Assembly (NCBI GenBank): GCA_000153745.1
Contig: DS022282.1
Span: 1,027,495-1,091,494, forward strand
Reading direction: 5' to 3'
DNA: 64,000 nucleotides
DNA from: Rhodobacterales bacterium HTCC2255
GTDB lineage: Bacteria > Pseudomonadota > Alphaproteobacteria > Rhodobacterales > Rhodobacteraceae
The translations under genes were made by a program, and so were the position numbers. The first letter of the stretch is position 1. Each line of letters opens with the position of its first letter. The notes under the pieces were generated by a model, which was given only the letters and a program-made list of their open reading frames with translations, made no database searches and was not told where the DNA came from. This document shows, piece after piece, positions 1 through 7,696 of the stretch.

Positions 1-165
1 GCTGTTTTTTCACCTGATTATAATGGCAATATTGGTTTCGCCATGATCGAAGCTTCAAATGCAACTGCTGGCACAGAAGTATCAGTGGATTCAAAAGCAG
101 GAATTCGAAAAGGAAAACTTTGTGAAATAGGAGATTTTTGGTCTCAAGTTCAATCAAAAAATTAG
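1..165 (+). CDS. C-terminal fragment of a GcvT/DmdA-like folate-binding aminomethyltransferase family protein
   Basis: An open frame enters from the left edge and ends at TAG (163-165), giving 54 residues. It contains SPDYNGNIGFAMI, then AGTEVSV and GIRKGKL, ending near GDFW. This matches the C-terminal beta-barrel of the glycine cleavage T-protein superfamily, which also includes DMSP demethylase (DmdA) and dimethylglycine dehydrogenase-like enzymes. The SPDYN...GTE pattern looks closer to DmdA-type members than to GcvT, but the catalytic N-terminal domain lies outside the window, so the subfamily is uncertain. It converges on the next gene, with a terminator hairpin between them. Confidence 0.5.
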   Translation, partial: AVFSPDYNGNIGFAMIEASNATAGTEVSVDSKAGIRKGKLCEIGDFWSQVQSKN

Positions 166-247
166 ATTTTTAAATTATAAATCATTAGTGATTTGGTAGT
201 TTAGAAAAACACATATGAAGTAATTAGATTGCCTAAGAACTAGTGGA

Positions 248-278
248 AAAAATGGCAGGAAGTAGATCCTGCCATTTA
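248..278 (-). terminator. Intrinsic terminator of the binding-protein gene, possibly bidirectional
   Basis: An 11-bp inverted repeat (AAATGGCAGGA / TCCTGCCATTT) with a 6-nt loop lies just past the stop of the - strand gene ending at 287. Read on -, it is followed by a short T run. It also sits downstream of the + strand fragment ending at 165, so it may serve both convergent genes. Confidence 0.75.
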
Positions 279-286
279 GATTTTAA

Positions 287-1057
287 TTAAAGGCCATATT
301 TTTTCTTGTTGGCAGCAAAAAATCCTTTTGCTTCTTTCACCTTCACCCAATTATTTACATAATTAATCCAAACTTGATCTGTTTGAGGCAATAGCATTGC
401 AATTGGTGTTGGTGAACGCGCTTCTGCATTCTTTACACGAACTACTCCAAATTTTTCCTGCAAAGTTGCGCCTTCAATATTTGAAGTAATAAACACATCA
501 GCTCTTCCAGCTAAAACTTCTTGATATCCACGGGCTGGCGCTTCAACTACTTTGATGTCGGCCTTTGGATACCAAGCCCTTACTAATTTCTCAAAAGATG
601 TTCCAAGTGTTGTTGCAACTTTTACTCCAGGTTGATTTATAGCATCATGACCATCAAATTTTCCTGCATTTTCTTTTGCTGTAAATGGTATGAATTCTAC
701 AGAAATGTAACTTTCAGAAAATCCTGCCGCTTTCATTCTTGCGGGTGAGACTGATGCTGAACCAGTAATATGGTATTGTCCTGCAACAACGCCATTAACT
801 AATGTTTTCCAATCAGTTGGCACAAATTCTATTTCGACACCTAAATCTTTGGCTAATTCTTCCATGATATCGATATCAAATCCCTTATAACTGTTTGTCG
901 CTGGATCACGCACAGTCATAGGGTTCCAATCTCCAGTTGTACCAACTTTTAAAACACCGCTACTCAGTATTTCGTTTAAGGCAGACTGCGCATTTACTGC
1001 ACCTGACAATACAATCCCCATGATTGCTATTGTTGCTGCTTTAAAAAATTTATTCAT
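287..1057 (-). CDS. Periplasmic amino-acid (family 3) solute-binding protein
   Basis: This 256-residue protein has a Sec signal peptide (hydrophobic stretch after MNKFFKAA, AxA-like end near residues 21-23). Its mature start, GVLKVGTTGDWNPM, followed by GFDIDIMEELAKDLG, is typical of bacterial extracellular solute-binding family 3. The start at 1057 is supported by an AGGAGA Shine-Dalgarno about 6 nt upstream. It is divergent from the ATPase and permease genes at 1157-2664, so the three probably form one polar amino-acid type importer. The GTTGDW...PTDW pattern also resembles PheC-like periplasmic cyclohexadienyl dehydratases, which share this fold. The transporter setting favours binding, but an enzymatic role cannot be excluded. 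Confidence 0.8.
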   Translation of the reverse strand: MNKFFKAATIAIMGIVLSGAVNAQSALNEILSSGVLKVGTTGDWNPMTVRDPATNSYKGFDIDIMEELAKDLGVEIEFVPTDWKTLVNGVVAGQYHITGSASVSPARMKAAGFSESYISVEFIPFTAKENAGKFDGHDAINQPGVKVATTLGTSFEKLVRAWYPKADIKVVEAPARGYQEVLAGRADVFITSNIEGATLQEKFGVVRVKNAEARSPTPIAMLLPQTDQVWINYVNNWVKVKEAKGFFAANKKKYGL

Positions 1058-1156
1058 CGTCTTCTCCTATTTGGATGTTATGTTCTTGATGTAAGTTTAG
1101 ATTTAATTAAGGTAGTACGAAATTCAAACAAGTAAACTTTAATATTCAGGTTATTG

Positions 1157-1897
1157 ATGCAAAACACTGCAATAAGTCTCACAAATGTGAATAAATGGTT
1201 TGATAACTTTCATGTCCTTAAAGATATTAATCTTACAGTAAACACAGGTGAAAAAGTGGTAATTTGTGGACCTTCAGGATCTGGAAAATCTACTGTTGTT
1301 CGCTGTATAAACAAACTCGAAGAACACCAAAGTGGCTTAATTTCACTTTATGGAAAAGAATTAAAAAATACGCAGGAATCTATCAACTCAATTCAAGGTA
1401 ATGTTGGAATGGTATTTCAACAGTTTAACCTCTTTCCCCATTTGAATGTTTTAGAAAATTTAATTTTAGGACCCATGAAAACGCGCGGTAAAACTAAGGA
1501 TCAAGCTATCAAAATAGCAATGCATTTCCTTGAACGTGTTCATATTCCAGATCAAGCAAAAAAAATGCCTGCTCAACTCTCAGGTGGGCAACAACAGCGC
1601 GTTGCAATAGCAAGATCATTATGTATGGAACCTAAAGTAATGCTATTTGATGAGCCTACCTCATCTCTTGATCCAGAGATGATATCTGAAGTTCTCGATG
1701 TAATCATTGAATTGGCCAATGATGGAATGACCATGATAGTTGTTACTCATGAAATGGGATTTGCTCGTAAAGTAGCAGACAAAATTCTCTTTATGGATCA
1801 AGGTAAAATAGTCGAACAAAACACAACAGAAGAATTTTTTAAGTCTCCAAAAACTGATCGTTGCAAAACATTCTTAAATCAAATTTTAAAACACTAA
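1157..1897 (+). CDS. Polar amino-acid ABC transporter ATP-binding protein
   Basis: This 246-residue ABC ATPase energises uptake with the permease just downstream. Walker [10 protein letters not shown] is at about residues 38-46, followed by the Q-loop (FQQFNLFPH), signature LSGGQQQR, Walker B VMLFDEP and the switch histidine (VVTHEMGF), all intact. I chose ATG 1157; a TTG one codon earlier would add a single residue. The protein is very similar along its length to AapP at 6909-7679, so the two are paralogues of the PAAT/GlnQ type. The next gene starts 8 nt after its stop. Confidence 0.9.
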   Translation: MQNTAISLTNVNKWFDNFHVLKDINLTVNTGEKVVICGPSGSGKSTVVRCINKLEEHQSGLISLYGKELKNTQESINSIQGNVGMVFQQFNLFPHLNVLENLILGPMKTRGKTKDQAIKIAMHFLERVHIPDQAKKMPAQLSGGQQQRVAIARSLCMEPKVMLFDEPTSSLDPEMISEVLDVIIELANDGMTMIVVTHEMGFARKVADKILFMDQGKIVEQNTTEEFFKSPKTDRCKTFLNQILKH

Positions 1898-1905
1898 GAG
1901 AAAAT

Positions 1906-2664
1906 ATGAAAAAAATTTACCTTTTATGTTTAGCATTCATTTTTCTTTCGGGTTGTTCCTCAAACGTTTGGGGCTGGTATGTTATTAACCCAGCTACACC
2001 ATCAGGTTGGATTAACATCAAATTTTTAGTTTCTGGAATTGGAAATACTATTTTAATATCAATTGTTGCGGCGTTTATTTCTATTAATCTTGGATTACTT
2101 GTTGCCCTACCTGGACAATCTTCACGAAAAGGTTGGAGAATTATAAATCGGGTTTATGTGGAATTTATTAGATCTATACCTTTATTGCCTATGTTGTTTT
2201 GGGTATTTTATGGACTTCCAATTATATTTAAATCAATGGGCCTAAACATACCTATTGATCCATTTTGGGGGGCTGTCATAACTTTAGCAATCTCTGATAG
2301 TGCCTTTACAGCAGAGATATACCGTTCTGGAATTCAATCAATCGCAAAGGGCCAAAAAGAAGCTGCCCATTCAATCGGCCTCACATACGCACAAACAATG
2401 CGGTATGTAATTCTGCCTCAAGCAATCCGTAGAATTCTTCCTCCTTTAGCAAATCAATTTATATATATTGTAAAAATGAGCGCATTCGCCTCAGTAATTG
2501 GAATGCAAGAATTAACACGGCGAGCAAATGAAATTGTAGTAACTGAATATAGACCCTTAGAGATATACTCACTCCTTATTCTCGAATATTTAGTTCTTGT
2601 TTTAATTATAAGTGCTGGTGTTCGGTGGCTTGAACGAAGAATGGGCTCTAATGAAAATCAATAG
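1906..2664 (+). CDS. Polar amino-acid ABC transporter permease with a lipobox-like N-terminus
   Basis: This 252-residue inner-membrane permease carries the binding-protein-dependent transport (EAA) loop, EAAHSIGLTYAQTMRYVILP, and several hydrophobic segments. Only one permease gene is present, so the channel is probably a homodimer. The start at 1906 has an AAGAG Shine-Dalgarno at the preferred spacing; the longer frame from 1861 lies inside the ATPase gene and is unlikely. The N-terminus MKKIYLLCLAFIFLSGCSS looks like a lipoprotein signal peptide with an LSGC lipobox, which is odd for a permease. Confidence 0.88.
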   Translation: MKKIYLLCLAFIFLSGCSSNVWGWYVINPATPSGWINIKFLVSGIGNTILISIVAAFISINLGLLVALPGQSSRKGWRIINRVYVEFIRSIPLLPMLFWVFYGLPIIFKSMGLNIPIDPFWGAVITLAISDSAFTAEIYRSGIQSIAKGQKEAAHSIGLTYAQTMRYVILPQAIRRILPPLANQFIYIVKMSAFASVIGMQELTRRANEIVVTEYRPLEIYSLLILEYLVLVLIISAGVRWLERRMGSNENQ

Positions 2665-2673
2665 GATCATATC

Positions 2674-3018
2674 ATGAACTGGAAAAAATTTATGGTCGAA
2701 ACTGAAGCAAATATTGCTACTTTTTCGAAAGAGATCCCACAGACTGCAAAAGGATTTGCATCTATGGGTGCAGCTGCAAAATCTAATGGTGCATTAGATG
2801 AAAAAACTAAAGAATTTATAGCATTAGGGATAGCTGTCGCAACTCGATGTGATAGTTGCATTGGTTTTCACATACGCTCACTTGTTAGACTTAAAGCAAC
2901 TCGTGAAGAAGTTTGCGAAGCGTTAGAGATGTCTACATTTATGGGTGGAGGCCCATCATTTGCCTTTAGTGCAAAAGCGTTGGAAGCATACGACGAATTT
3001 TCGGATAATAATTTATAA
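2674..3018 (+). CDS. AhpD-like / carboxymuconolactone decarboxylase family protein
   Basis: This 114-residue protein shows the CMD/AhpD motif CDSCIGFH (Cys59, Cys62, His66) preceded by the conserved KEFIALGIAV helix. Members of this small all-helical family use the Cys pair and His in peroxidase or decarboxylase-type chemistry, often in oxidative stress defence. Length suits the single-domain family. It starts 9 nt after the permease stop with an AGGA Shine-Dalgarno, so it is probably cotranscribed with the transporter. The substrate is unknown. Confidence 0.85.
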   Translation: MNWKKFMVETEANIATFSKEIPQTAKGFASMGAAAKSNGALDEKTKEFIALGIAVATRCDSCIGFHIRSLVRLKATREEVCEALEMSTFMGGGPSFAFSAKALEAYDEFSDNNL

Positions 3019-3035
3019 CTTTTATGAAATTTCTT

Positions 3036-3111
3036 TGGCAGGGGCTGAGGGACTCGAACCCACGACCCTCGGTTTTGGAGACCGATGCTCTACCAACTGA
3101 GCTAAACCCCT
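3036..3111 (-). tRNA. tRNA-Trp (anticodon CCA), CCA end encoded
   Basis: The reverse strand folds into a 76-nt cloverleaf. The acceptor stem AGGGGTT pairs with AGCCCCT (one G-U). The D arm is TAGCTCAGTTGGTAGAGCA, the anticodon loop is CTCCAAA with anticodon CCA, and the T arm GTGGGTTCGAGTCC is canonical. The discriminator is G and the terminal CCA is encoded at 3036-3038. In many alphaproteobacteria this tRNA lies between tuf and secE; here it follows tuf but secE is 45 kb away. Confidence 0.97.
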
Positions 3112-3138
3112 GTACCAAAGTACAATCCAATTAGAAGG

Positions 3139-3167
3139 AATTGCGAATAGATGCAAGCCTTTGCTTT
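3139..3167 (-). promoter_or_regulatory. Possible promoter for tRNA-Trp
   Basis: On -, TTGCAT is followed after 17 nt by TAATTG, upstream of the tRNA and downstream of the tuf terminator, so the tRNA would need its own start. The -10 match is weak; the same TAATTG hexamer occurs at the promoter proposed for rpsM. Confidence 0.3.
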
Positions 3168-3190
3168 AAAACAATTCACTTTTTAATAAC

Positions 3191-3223
3191 AAAAAAGGGC
3201 AGCAAAGCTTTGCTACCCTTTTT
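3191..3223 (-). terminator. Intrinsic terminator after the first tuf gene
   Basis: On -, a stem GGGTAGCAAA / TTTGCTGCCC with a tiny loop is followed by a T run, 22 nt past the tuf stop. It separates tuf from tRNA-Trp. The second tuf copy has no equivalent terminator and continues into rpsJ. Confidence 0.8.
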
Positions 3224-3237
3224 CATAATATAATTTT

Positions 3238-4430
3238 TATTAATTTAAGCGATAATTTTAGAAACCACGCCAGAACCTACAGTACGGCCACCTTCGCGGA
3301 TAGCAAAACGTAGACCTTGTTCCATAGCGATAGGATTGATTAGTTCTACGTCGAACTTCAAGTTATCACCTGGCATTACCATTTCTGTGCCTGATGGCAG
3401 CTCAACAGTTCCAGTTACGTCAGTTGTACGGAAGTAAAACTGTGGACGGTAGTTTGCAAAGAATGGTGTGTGACGACCACCCTCATCTTTAGTCAGAATA
3501 TAAACTTCTGCTTCAAATTTTGTGTGTGGAGTTACTGAACCTGGCTTAACCAAAACTTGGCCACGCTCAACACCATCACGGTCAACACCACGCAACAAAG
3601 CACCAACGTTGTCACCTGCTTCACCACGGTCAAGTAGCTTGCGGAACATTTCAACACCAGTACATGTTGTTTTTGATGTGTCTTTGATACCAACGATTTC
3701 AATTTCGTCACCAACGTTGATAGCACCACGTTCGATACGACCAGTTACAACTGTACCACGGCCAGAAATTGAGAAAACATCTTCGATTGGCATCAAGAAA
3801 GGCTCATCGATTGCACGTGGAGGTTGTGGAATAAATTCATCAACAGCCTTCATTAGCTCAGCAATTTTTTCTTTACCAATGTTGTCATCACGATCTTCTA
3901 ATGCAGCAAGAGCTGAACCAGCAACGATAGGAATATCATCACCTGGGTAATCGTAATCACTTAACAATTCACGAATTTCCATTTCAACCAATTCTAACAA
4001 CTCATCGTCATCCACTTGGTCAACTTTGTTCATGAATACAACCATTGAAGGAATACCAACTTGGCGGCCTAACAAAATGTGCTCACGTGTTTGTGGCATA
4101 GGACCATCTGCAGCGTTAACAACCAAAATTGCGCCATCCATTTGAGCAGCACCAGTGATCATGTTTTTCACATAGTCAGCGTGGCCTGGGCAATCAACGT
4201 GTGCGTAGTGACGGTTTTCTGTCTCATACTCAACGTGTGCTGTAGAAATTGTAATTCCACGCGCTTTTTCTTCTGGCGCGCCATCAATTTCGTCATACGC
4301 TTTGAAATCACCATATTGCTTAGTGATCGCAGCTGTTAATGTTGTCTTACCGTGATCAACGTGGCCAATTGTGCCGATGTTGCAATGCGGTTTATTACGT
4401 TCAAACTTTTCTTTTGCCATGACGGCCTCC
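3238..4430 (-). repeat. Long direct repeat, tuf copy 1 (partner 31468-32660)
   Basis: The block matches 31468-32660 over about 1.19 kb in the same orientation. I see only two differing bases, at 4415 (second codon region) and 4421 (just upstream of the ATG). Identity starts 7 nt past the stop codon and ends within the Shine-Dalgarno region. This is the signature of concerted evolution by gene conversion. Confidence 0.9.
3245..4420 (-). CDS. tuf: Elongation factor Tu (copy 1)
   Basis: EF-Tu, 391 residues, delivers aminoacyl-tRNA to the ribosome in a GTP-dependent way. The G1 motif GHVDHGKT, G3 DCPGHADY and G4 NKVD are intact, followed by the two beta-barrel domains ending at VSKIIA. The start at 4420 (MAKEKFERN) has a GGAGG Shine-Dalgarno; the 10-residue longer frame is not supported. 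The protein is identical to copy 2 at 31475-32650. This copy stands alone downstream of parC, with its own terminator, and is the separately regulated tuf gene. Confidence 0.97.
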   Translation of the reverse strand: MAKEKFERNKPHCNIGTIGHVDHGKTTLTAAITKQYGDFKAYDEIDGAPEEKARGITISTAHVEYETENRHYAHVDCPGHADYVKNMITGAAQMDGAILVVNAADGPMPQTREHILLGRQVGIPSMVVFMNKVDQVDDDELLELVEMEIRELLSDYDYPGDDIPIVAGSALAALEDRDDNIGKEKIAELMKAVDEFIPQPPRAIDEPFLMPIEDVFSISGRGTVVTGRIERGAINVGDEIEIVGIKDTSKTTCTGVEMFRKLLDRGEAGDNVGALLRGVDRDGVERGQVLVKPGSVTPHTKFEAEVYILTKDEGGRHTPFFANYRPQFYFRTTDVTGTVELPSGTEMVMPGDNLKFDVELINPIAMEQGLRFAIREGGRTVGSGVVSKIIA

Positions 4431-4450
4431 CAGTTACTTGCGCAAATCAT

Positions 4451-4480
4451 GTTACGCGTTGGTTACGCGAGTGCGCGTAA
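4451..4480 (-). promoter_or_regulatory. Three TTACGCG half-sites upstream of tuf copy 1
   Basis: GTTACGCG occurs at 4451-4458 and 4462-4469, and the reverse complement CGCGTAA at 4474-4480. The last two form a perfect palindrome around a 4-nt centre (4463-4480). The cluster lies 31-60 nt upstream of the tuf start and is GC-rich against an AT-rich background. It could be an operator or a hairpin in the tuf leader; the binding factor is unknown. Confidence 0.45.
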
Positions 4481-4518
4481 ATGGATTTTGGTAAAAAATC
4501 AAGTAAAATAGTTTATTA

Positions 4519-6765
4519 CTAAGTAAACTTATTTTCTCTTGGGAAGCCACGTGGTGCCATTCTGCCTGCTCCAGCTCGCTTTCCAATCCAATCTGCCAAC
4601 TCAGTTTCGATACGACGCCTGCCAGCAGGATCTAACCACGACAGACCATCAATGAAATGAAAAGTCGTTGCGTCATTCAAGCCACCATCTTTATACTTCT
4701 GCATGCGGACACCCTTGCCACGAGACATAACTGGAAGCTCATCAATGGGAAAAATCAAAACTTTACGATTTTGGCCTACGGTCGCCACATAGTCTCCAAC
4801 CACTGGCTTACATATTAATGCAGTTATATCACCTTTAACGTTTAAGGCCTGTTTACCCGTTCTAGTTTGAGCAACGATATCGTTTTCCTCAACGACGAAG
4901 CCATCTCCAGCAGATGATGCCAATAAGAGCTTACGGTCCGGCTGATGAATAAAAAGGTCAACCATATTAGCATCGTTTGGCAAATCAACAATTAAGCGAA
5001 TGGGTTCACCCATGCCACGGCCACCTGGCAATTCTGAACAAGACATAGTGTAAAATCTTCCATTACCACCAAACATTAATAATTTATCAGTAGTTTCTGC
5101 GTGGAAGACAAATCTTTTTTCATCCCCGTCTTTATATTTTAACTCTTGAGATAAATCTACGTGGCCTTTCATTGCGCGGAGCCAACCCATTGATGAACAA
5201 ACTACAGTTATTGGCTCTTTTTCAATCATAGCCTCGATTGGCACCTCTTCAAAATCAGGAGCTTCAGCTAATTCTGTTCTTCGGTTGCCGCTATCACTAT
5301 TTTTACCAAATACCTTTCGGGTCTCCCGCAACTCATTTATTATTCGTTCCCATTGCATTTTTTCTGAAGCCAAAAGATCATCAAGATCTGCTCTTTCCAA
5401 CTGCAAGCTATCTAACTCTGTTCTTAATTCAATTTCTTCAAGTTTTCTCAAACTCCTAAGTCGCATATTTAATATTGCCTCGACCTGAACATCGGACAAA
5501 CTAAATTCTTTCATCATAATCTTTTTTGGTTCGTCTTCATTTCGTATGATTTCAATCACACGATCAAGATTTAAGAACGCGACTATATAGCCTTCTAATA
5601 CTTCTAATCGATGATCAATTTTGTCCATACGGTGTTTTGATCTCCGCAACAAAACATCCCGTTTATGGTCTATAAAGGCTCTTAAAACCTCTTTCATTGA
5701 ACATACTTTGGGTGTTCTTCCATCAATTAATGTATTCAGGTTCAAATTAAATCGTACTTCTAAGTCTGACATACGAAATAATGTTTCCATAAGCACAGTT
5801 GGATCAACGGTCTTTGCCCTAGGCTCTAAGACTAAACGGATATCTTCAGCACTTTCGTCACGAACATCCGCAAGTATTGGTAATTTTTTTAATTGAATTA
5901 ATTCAGCAATTTTTTCAATGAGTTTAGATTTTTGCACCTGATAAGGTATCTCAGTTACTACGATTTGCCACAGGCCCCTTGGTAAATCTTCAATTTCCCA
6001 TTTCGAGCGTAAACGCATTGGACCGCGTCCGGTTCTGTATGTTTCTAATAAACTATCTCTAGGCTCAACTAAAATACCACCAGTAGGAAAATCAGGTCCT
6101 GGGACAAAGTCTAGTAAAGTTTCATCTCTCGCATTCGGTGCTTTAATTAAGTGGATAGAAGCATCAAGCAATTCACCAATATTATGTGGTGGAATATTTG
6201 TTGCCATACCAACGGCTATACCTGTTGAGCCATTTGCAAGTAGGTTTGGAAAGCTAGCAGGTAAAACTGAAGGTTCAGTCAGTCGGCCATCATAATTATC
6301 CTGAAAATCTACGGCATTTTCTTCCATACCAATTAACATTGCTTCCGCAACAGCAGTCATTCGAGCTTCAGTATATCTCGCAGCAGCAGGATTATCACCA
6401 TCAATATTACCAAAATTTCCCTGCCCATCTACCATAGGGTATCTAACAGAAAAATCTTGAGCTAACCTTGCCATCGCGTCATAAATTGCAGCATCACCAT
6501 GCGGGTGGAAATCACCCATAGTGTCTCCTGAAATTTTTGCCGACTTTAAAAATTTACCATTAGAAACTAATTTCAATCTATACATAGCGTATAAGATTCT
6601 TCTGTGAACAGGCTTTAGGCCATCTCTAGCATCTGGTAATGCTCGATGCATTATGGTTGAAAGTGCATATGTTAAATACCTATCACCTATAGCTCTTCGC
6701 AAAGGCTCAGACAGGGTACTTCCACCACCATCATCTTCGTTATTTTTATTAATTAAATTAGCCAT
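4519..6765 (-). CDS. parC: DNA topoisomerase IV subunit A
   Basis: ParC, 748 residues, is the DNA-cleaving subunit of topoisomerase IV, which decatenates daughter chromosomes. The GyrA/ParC breakage-reunion domain runs from about residue 20 (YALSTIMHRALPDARDGLKP). The quinolone region FHPHGDAAIYDAM is at residues 86-98, and the catalytic Tyr131 lies in AAARYTEAR. A C-terminal beta-pinwheel region begins near residue 500. The short, basic C-terminus and the ALPDARDGLKP start favour ParC over GyrA. The position equivalent to E. coli Ser80 is Ala92, and Glu84 is Asp96. parE is not in the window. Confidence 0.94.
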   Translation of the reverse strand: MANLINKNNEDDGGGSTLSEPLRRAIGDRYLTYALSTIMHRALPDARDGLKPVHRRILYAMYRLKLVSNGKFLKSAKISGDTMGDFHPHGDAAIYDAMARLAQDFSVRYPMVDGQGNFGNIDGDNPAAARYTEARMTAVAEAMLIGMEENAVDFQDNYDGRLTEPSVLPASFPNLLANGSTGIAVGMATNIPPHNIGELLDASIHLIKAPNARDETLLDFVPGPDFPTGGILVEPRDSLLETYRTGRGPMRLRSKWEIEDLPRGLWQIVVTEIPYQVQKSKLIEKIAELIQLKKLPILADVRDESAEDIRLVLEPRAKTVDPTVLMETLFRMSDLEVRFNLNLNTLIDGRTPKVCSMKEVLRAFIDHKRDVLLRRSKHRMDKIDHRLEVLEGYIVAFLNLDRVIEIIRNEDEPKKIMMKEFSLSDVQVEAILNMRLRSLRKLEEIELRTELDSLQLERADLDDLLASEKMQWERIINELRETRKVFGKNSDSGNRRTELAEAPDFEEVPIEAMIEKEPITVVCSSMGWLRAMKGHVDLSQELKYKDGDEKRFVFHAETTDKLLMFGGNGRFYTMSCSELPGGRGMGEPIRLIVDLPNDANMVDLFIHQPDRKLLLASSAGDGFVVEENDIVAQTRTGKQALNVKGDITALICKPVVGDYVATVGQNRKVLIFPIDELPVMSRGKGVRMQKYKDGGLNDATTFHFIDGLSWLDPAGRRRIETELADWIGKRAGAGRMAPRGFPRENKFT

Positions 6766-6865
6766 AAATGATATCTAACGAGACTGAACATCAGCGTCTA
6801 TAGCTTGTAAGAAGATTTCTCATTTAAAATATAAATTTCGTAAAATTTACTTATTATCACAAAAT

Positions 6866-6901
6866 AGCAAAAGGGATTCTAAAAAATAAATCCCTTTTGC
6901 T
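6866..6901 (-). terminator. Intrinsic terminator of the aap operon
   Basis: An 11-bp stem AGCAAAAGGGA / TCCCTTTTGCT, extended by ATT/AAT, lies 8 nt past the aapP stop. On - it is followed by ATTTTG. It separates the transporter operon from parC. Confidence 0.75.
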
Positions 6902-6908
6902 GTATTTC

Positions 6909-7679
6909 TTAATGCCCCAAAATTTGTGACAAAAATAATTTTGTTCGGTCGTTTTGAGGATTATCAAAAAATTCTGCAGGTTCATTCTGCTCAATGATTT
7001 GTCCTTCATCCATGAAGATGACGCGATTAGCAACTTCTCTTGCAAAGCCCATTTCATGAGTAACCACAAGCATTGTCATACCATCTTCAGCAAGCTGAAC
7101 CATTGTGTCTAATACTTCTTTTATCATTTCAGGATCTAACGCAGATGTTGGTTCATCAAATAACATTATTCTAGGCTTCATACATAATGACCGTGCAATA
7201 GCCACACGCTGCTGCTGGCCCCCTGATAATTGTCCAGGATACTTATCTGCTTGTTCTGGAATTTTTACTTTTTCAAGAAAATGCATTGCTGTTTCTTTTG
7301 CTTCTTTTTGAGTAGTTTTACGAACCCATACAGGTGCAAGCATACAATTTTCTAAGATAGTTAAATGAGGAAATAAGTTGAAATGTTGGAAACACATTCC
7401 AACTTCTGATCTAATAGTGTCGATATTTTTTAGATCAGATGACAGCTCAGTACCATCAACTGTTATCAATCCCTCTTGATGTTCCTCAAGCGCATTAATA
7501 CATCTAATAAGAGTAGATTTACCTGAACCAGATGGCCCAGCTATTACTATTCTTTCTCCTCGATTAACTGTTAAATCAATATCTCGGAGTACGTGAAATG
7601 AACCATACCATTTATTCATATTAGTGATTTGGATTGCTACCTCGTCACTGACTTGTAGTTGCTTTTTTGCGTTAGCCAT
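6909..7679 (-). CDS. aapP: General L-amino acid ABC transporter ATP-binding protein
   Basis: This 256-residue ABC ATPase has Walker [10 protein letters not shown] at residues 48-56, Q-loop [10 protein letters not shown], signature LSGGQQQR, Walker [15 protein letters not shown] and H-loop VTHEMGF. It is the last gene of aapJQMP and begins 17 nt after aapM, with a GGAGCG Shine-Dalgarno. AapJQMP (BztABCD in Rhodobacter) takes up a broad range of L-amino acids, especially acidic residues and their amides. The protein is a close paralogue of the ATPase at 1157-1897. Confidence 0.94.
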   Translation of the reverse strand: MANAKKQLQVSDEVAIQITNMNKWYGSFHVLRDIDLTVNRGERIVIAGPSGSGKSTLIRCINALEEHQEGLITVDGTELSSDLKNIDTIRSEVGMCFQHFNLFPHLTILENCMLAPVWVRKTTQKEAKETAMHFLEKVKIPEQADKYPGQLSGGQQQRVAIARSLCMKPRIMLFDEPTSALDPEMIKEVLDTMVQLAEDGMTMLVVTHEMGFAREVANRVIFMDEGQIIEQNEPAEFFDNPQNDRTKLFLSQILGH

Positions 7680-7696
7680 AACAGACGCTCCTTTGA

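Noticed and set aside
3522-3950. 142-codon + strand open frame opposite tuf copy 1, repeated opposite copy 2 at 31752-32180
   Set aside because: It lies entirely antisense to a highly conserved gene, has no Shine-Dalgarno and no family motif; its duplication only reflects the tuf repeat.
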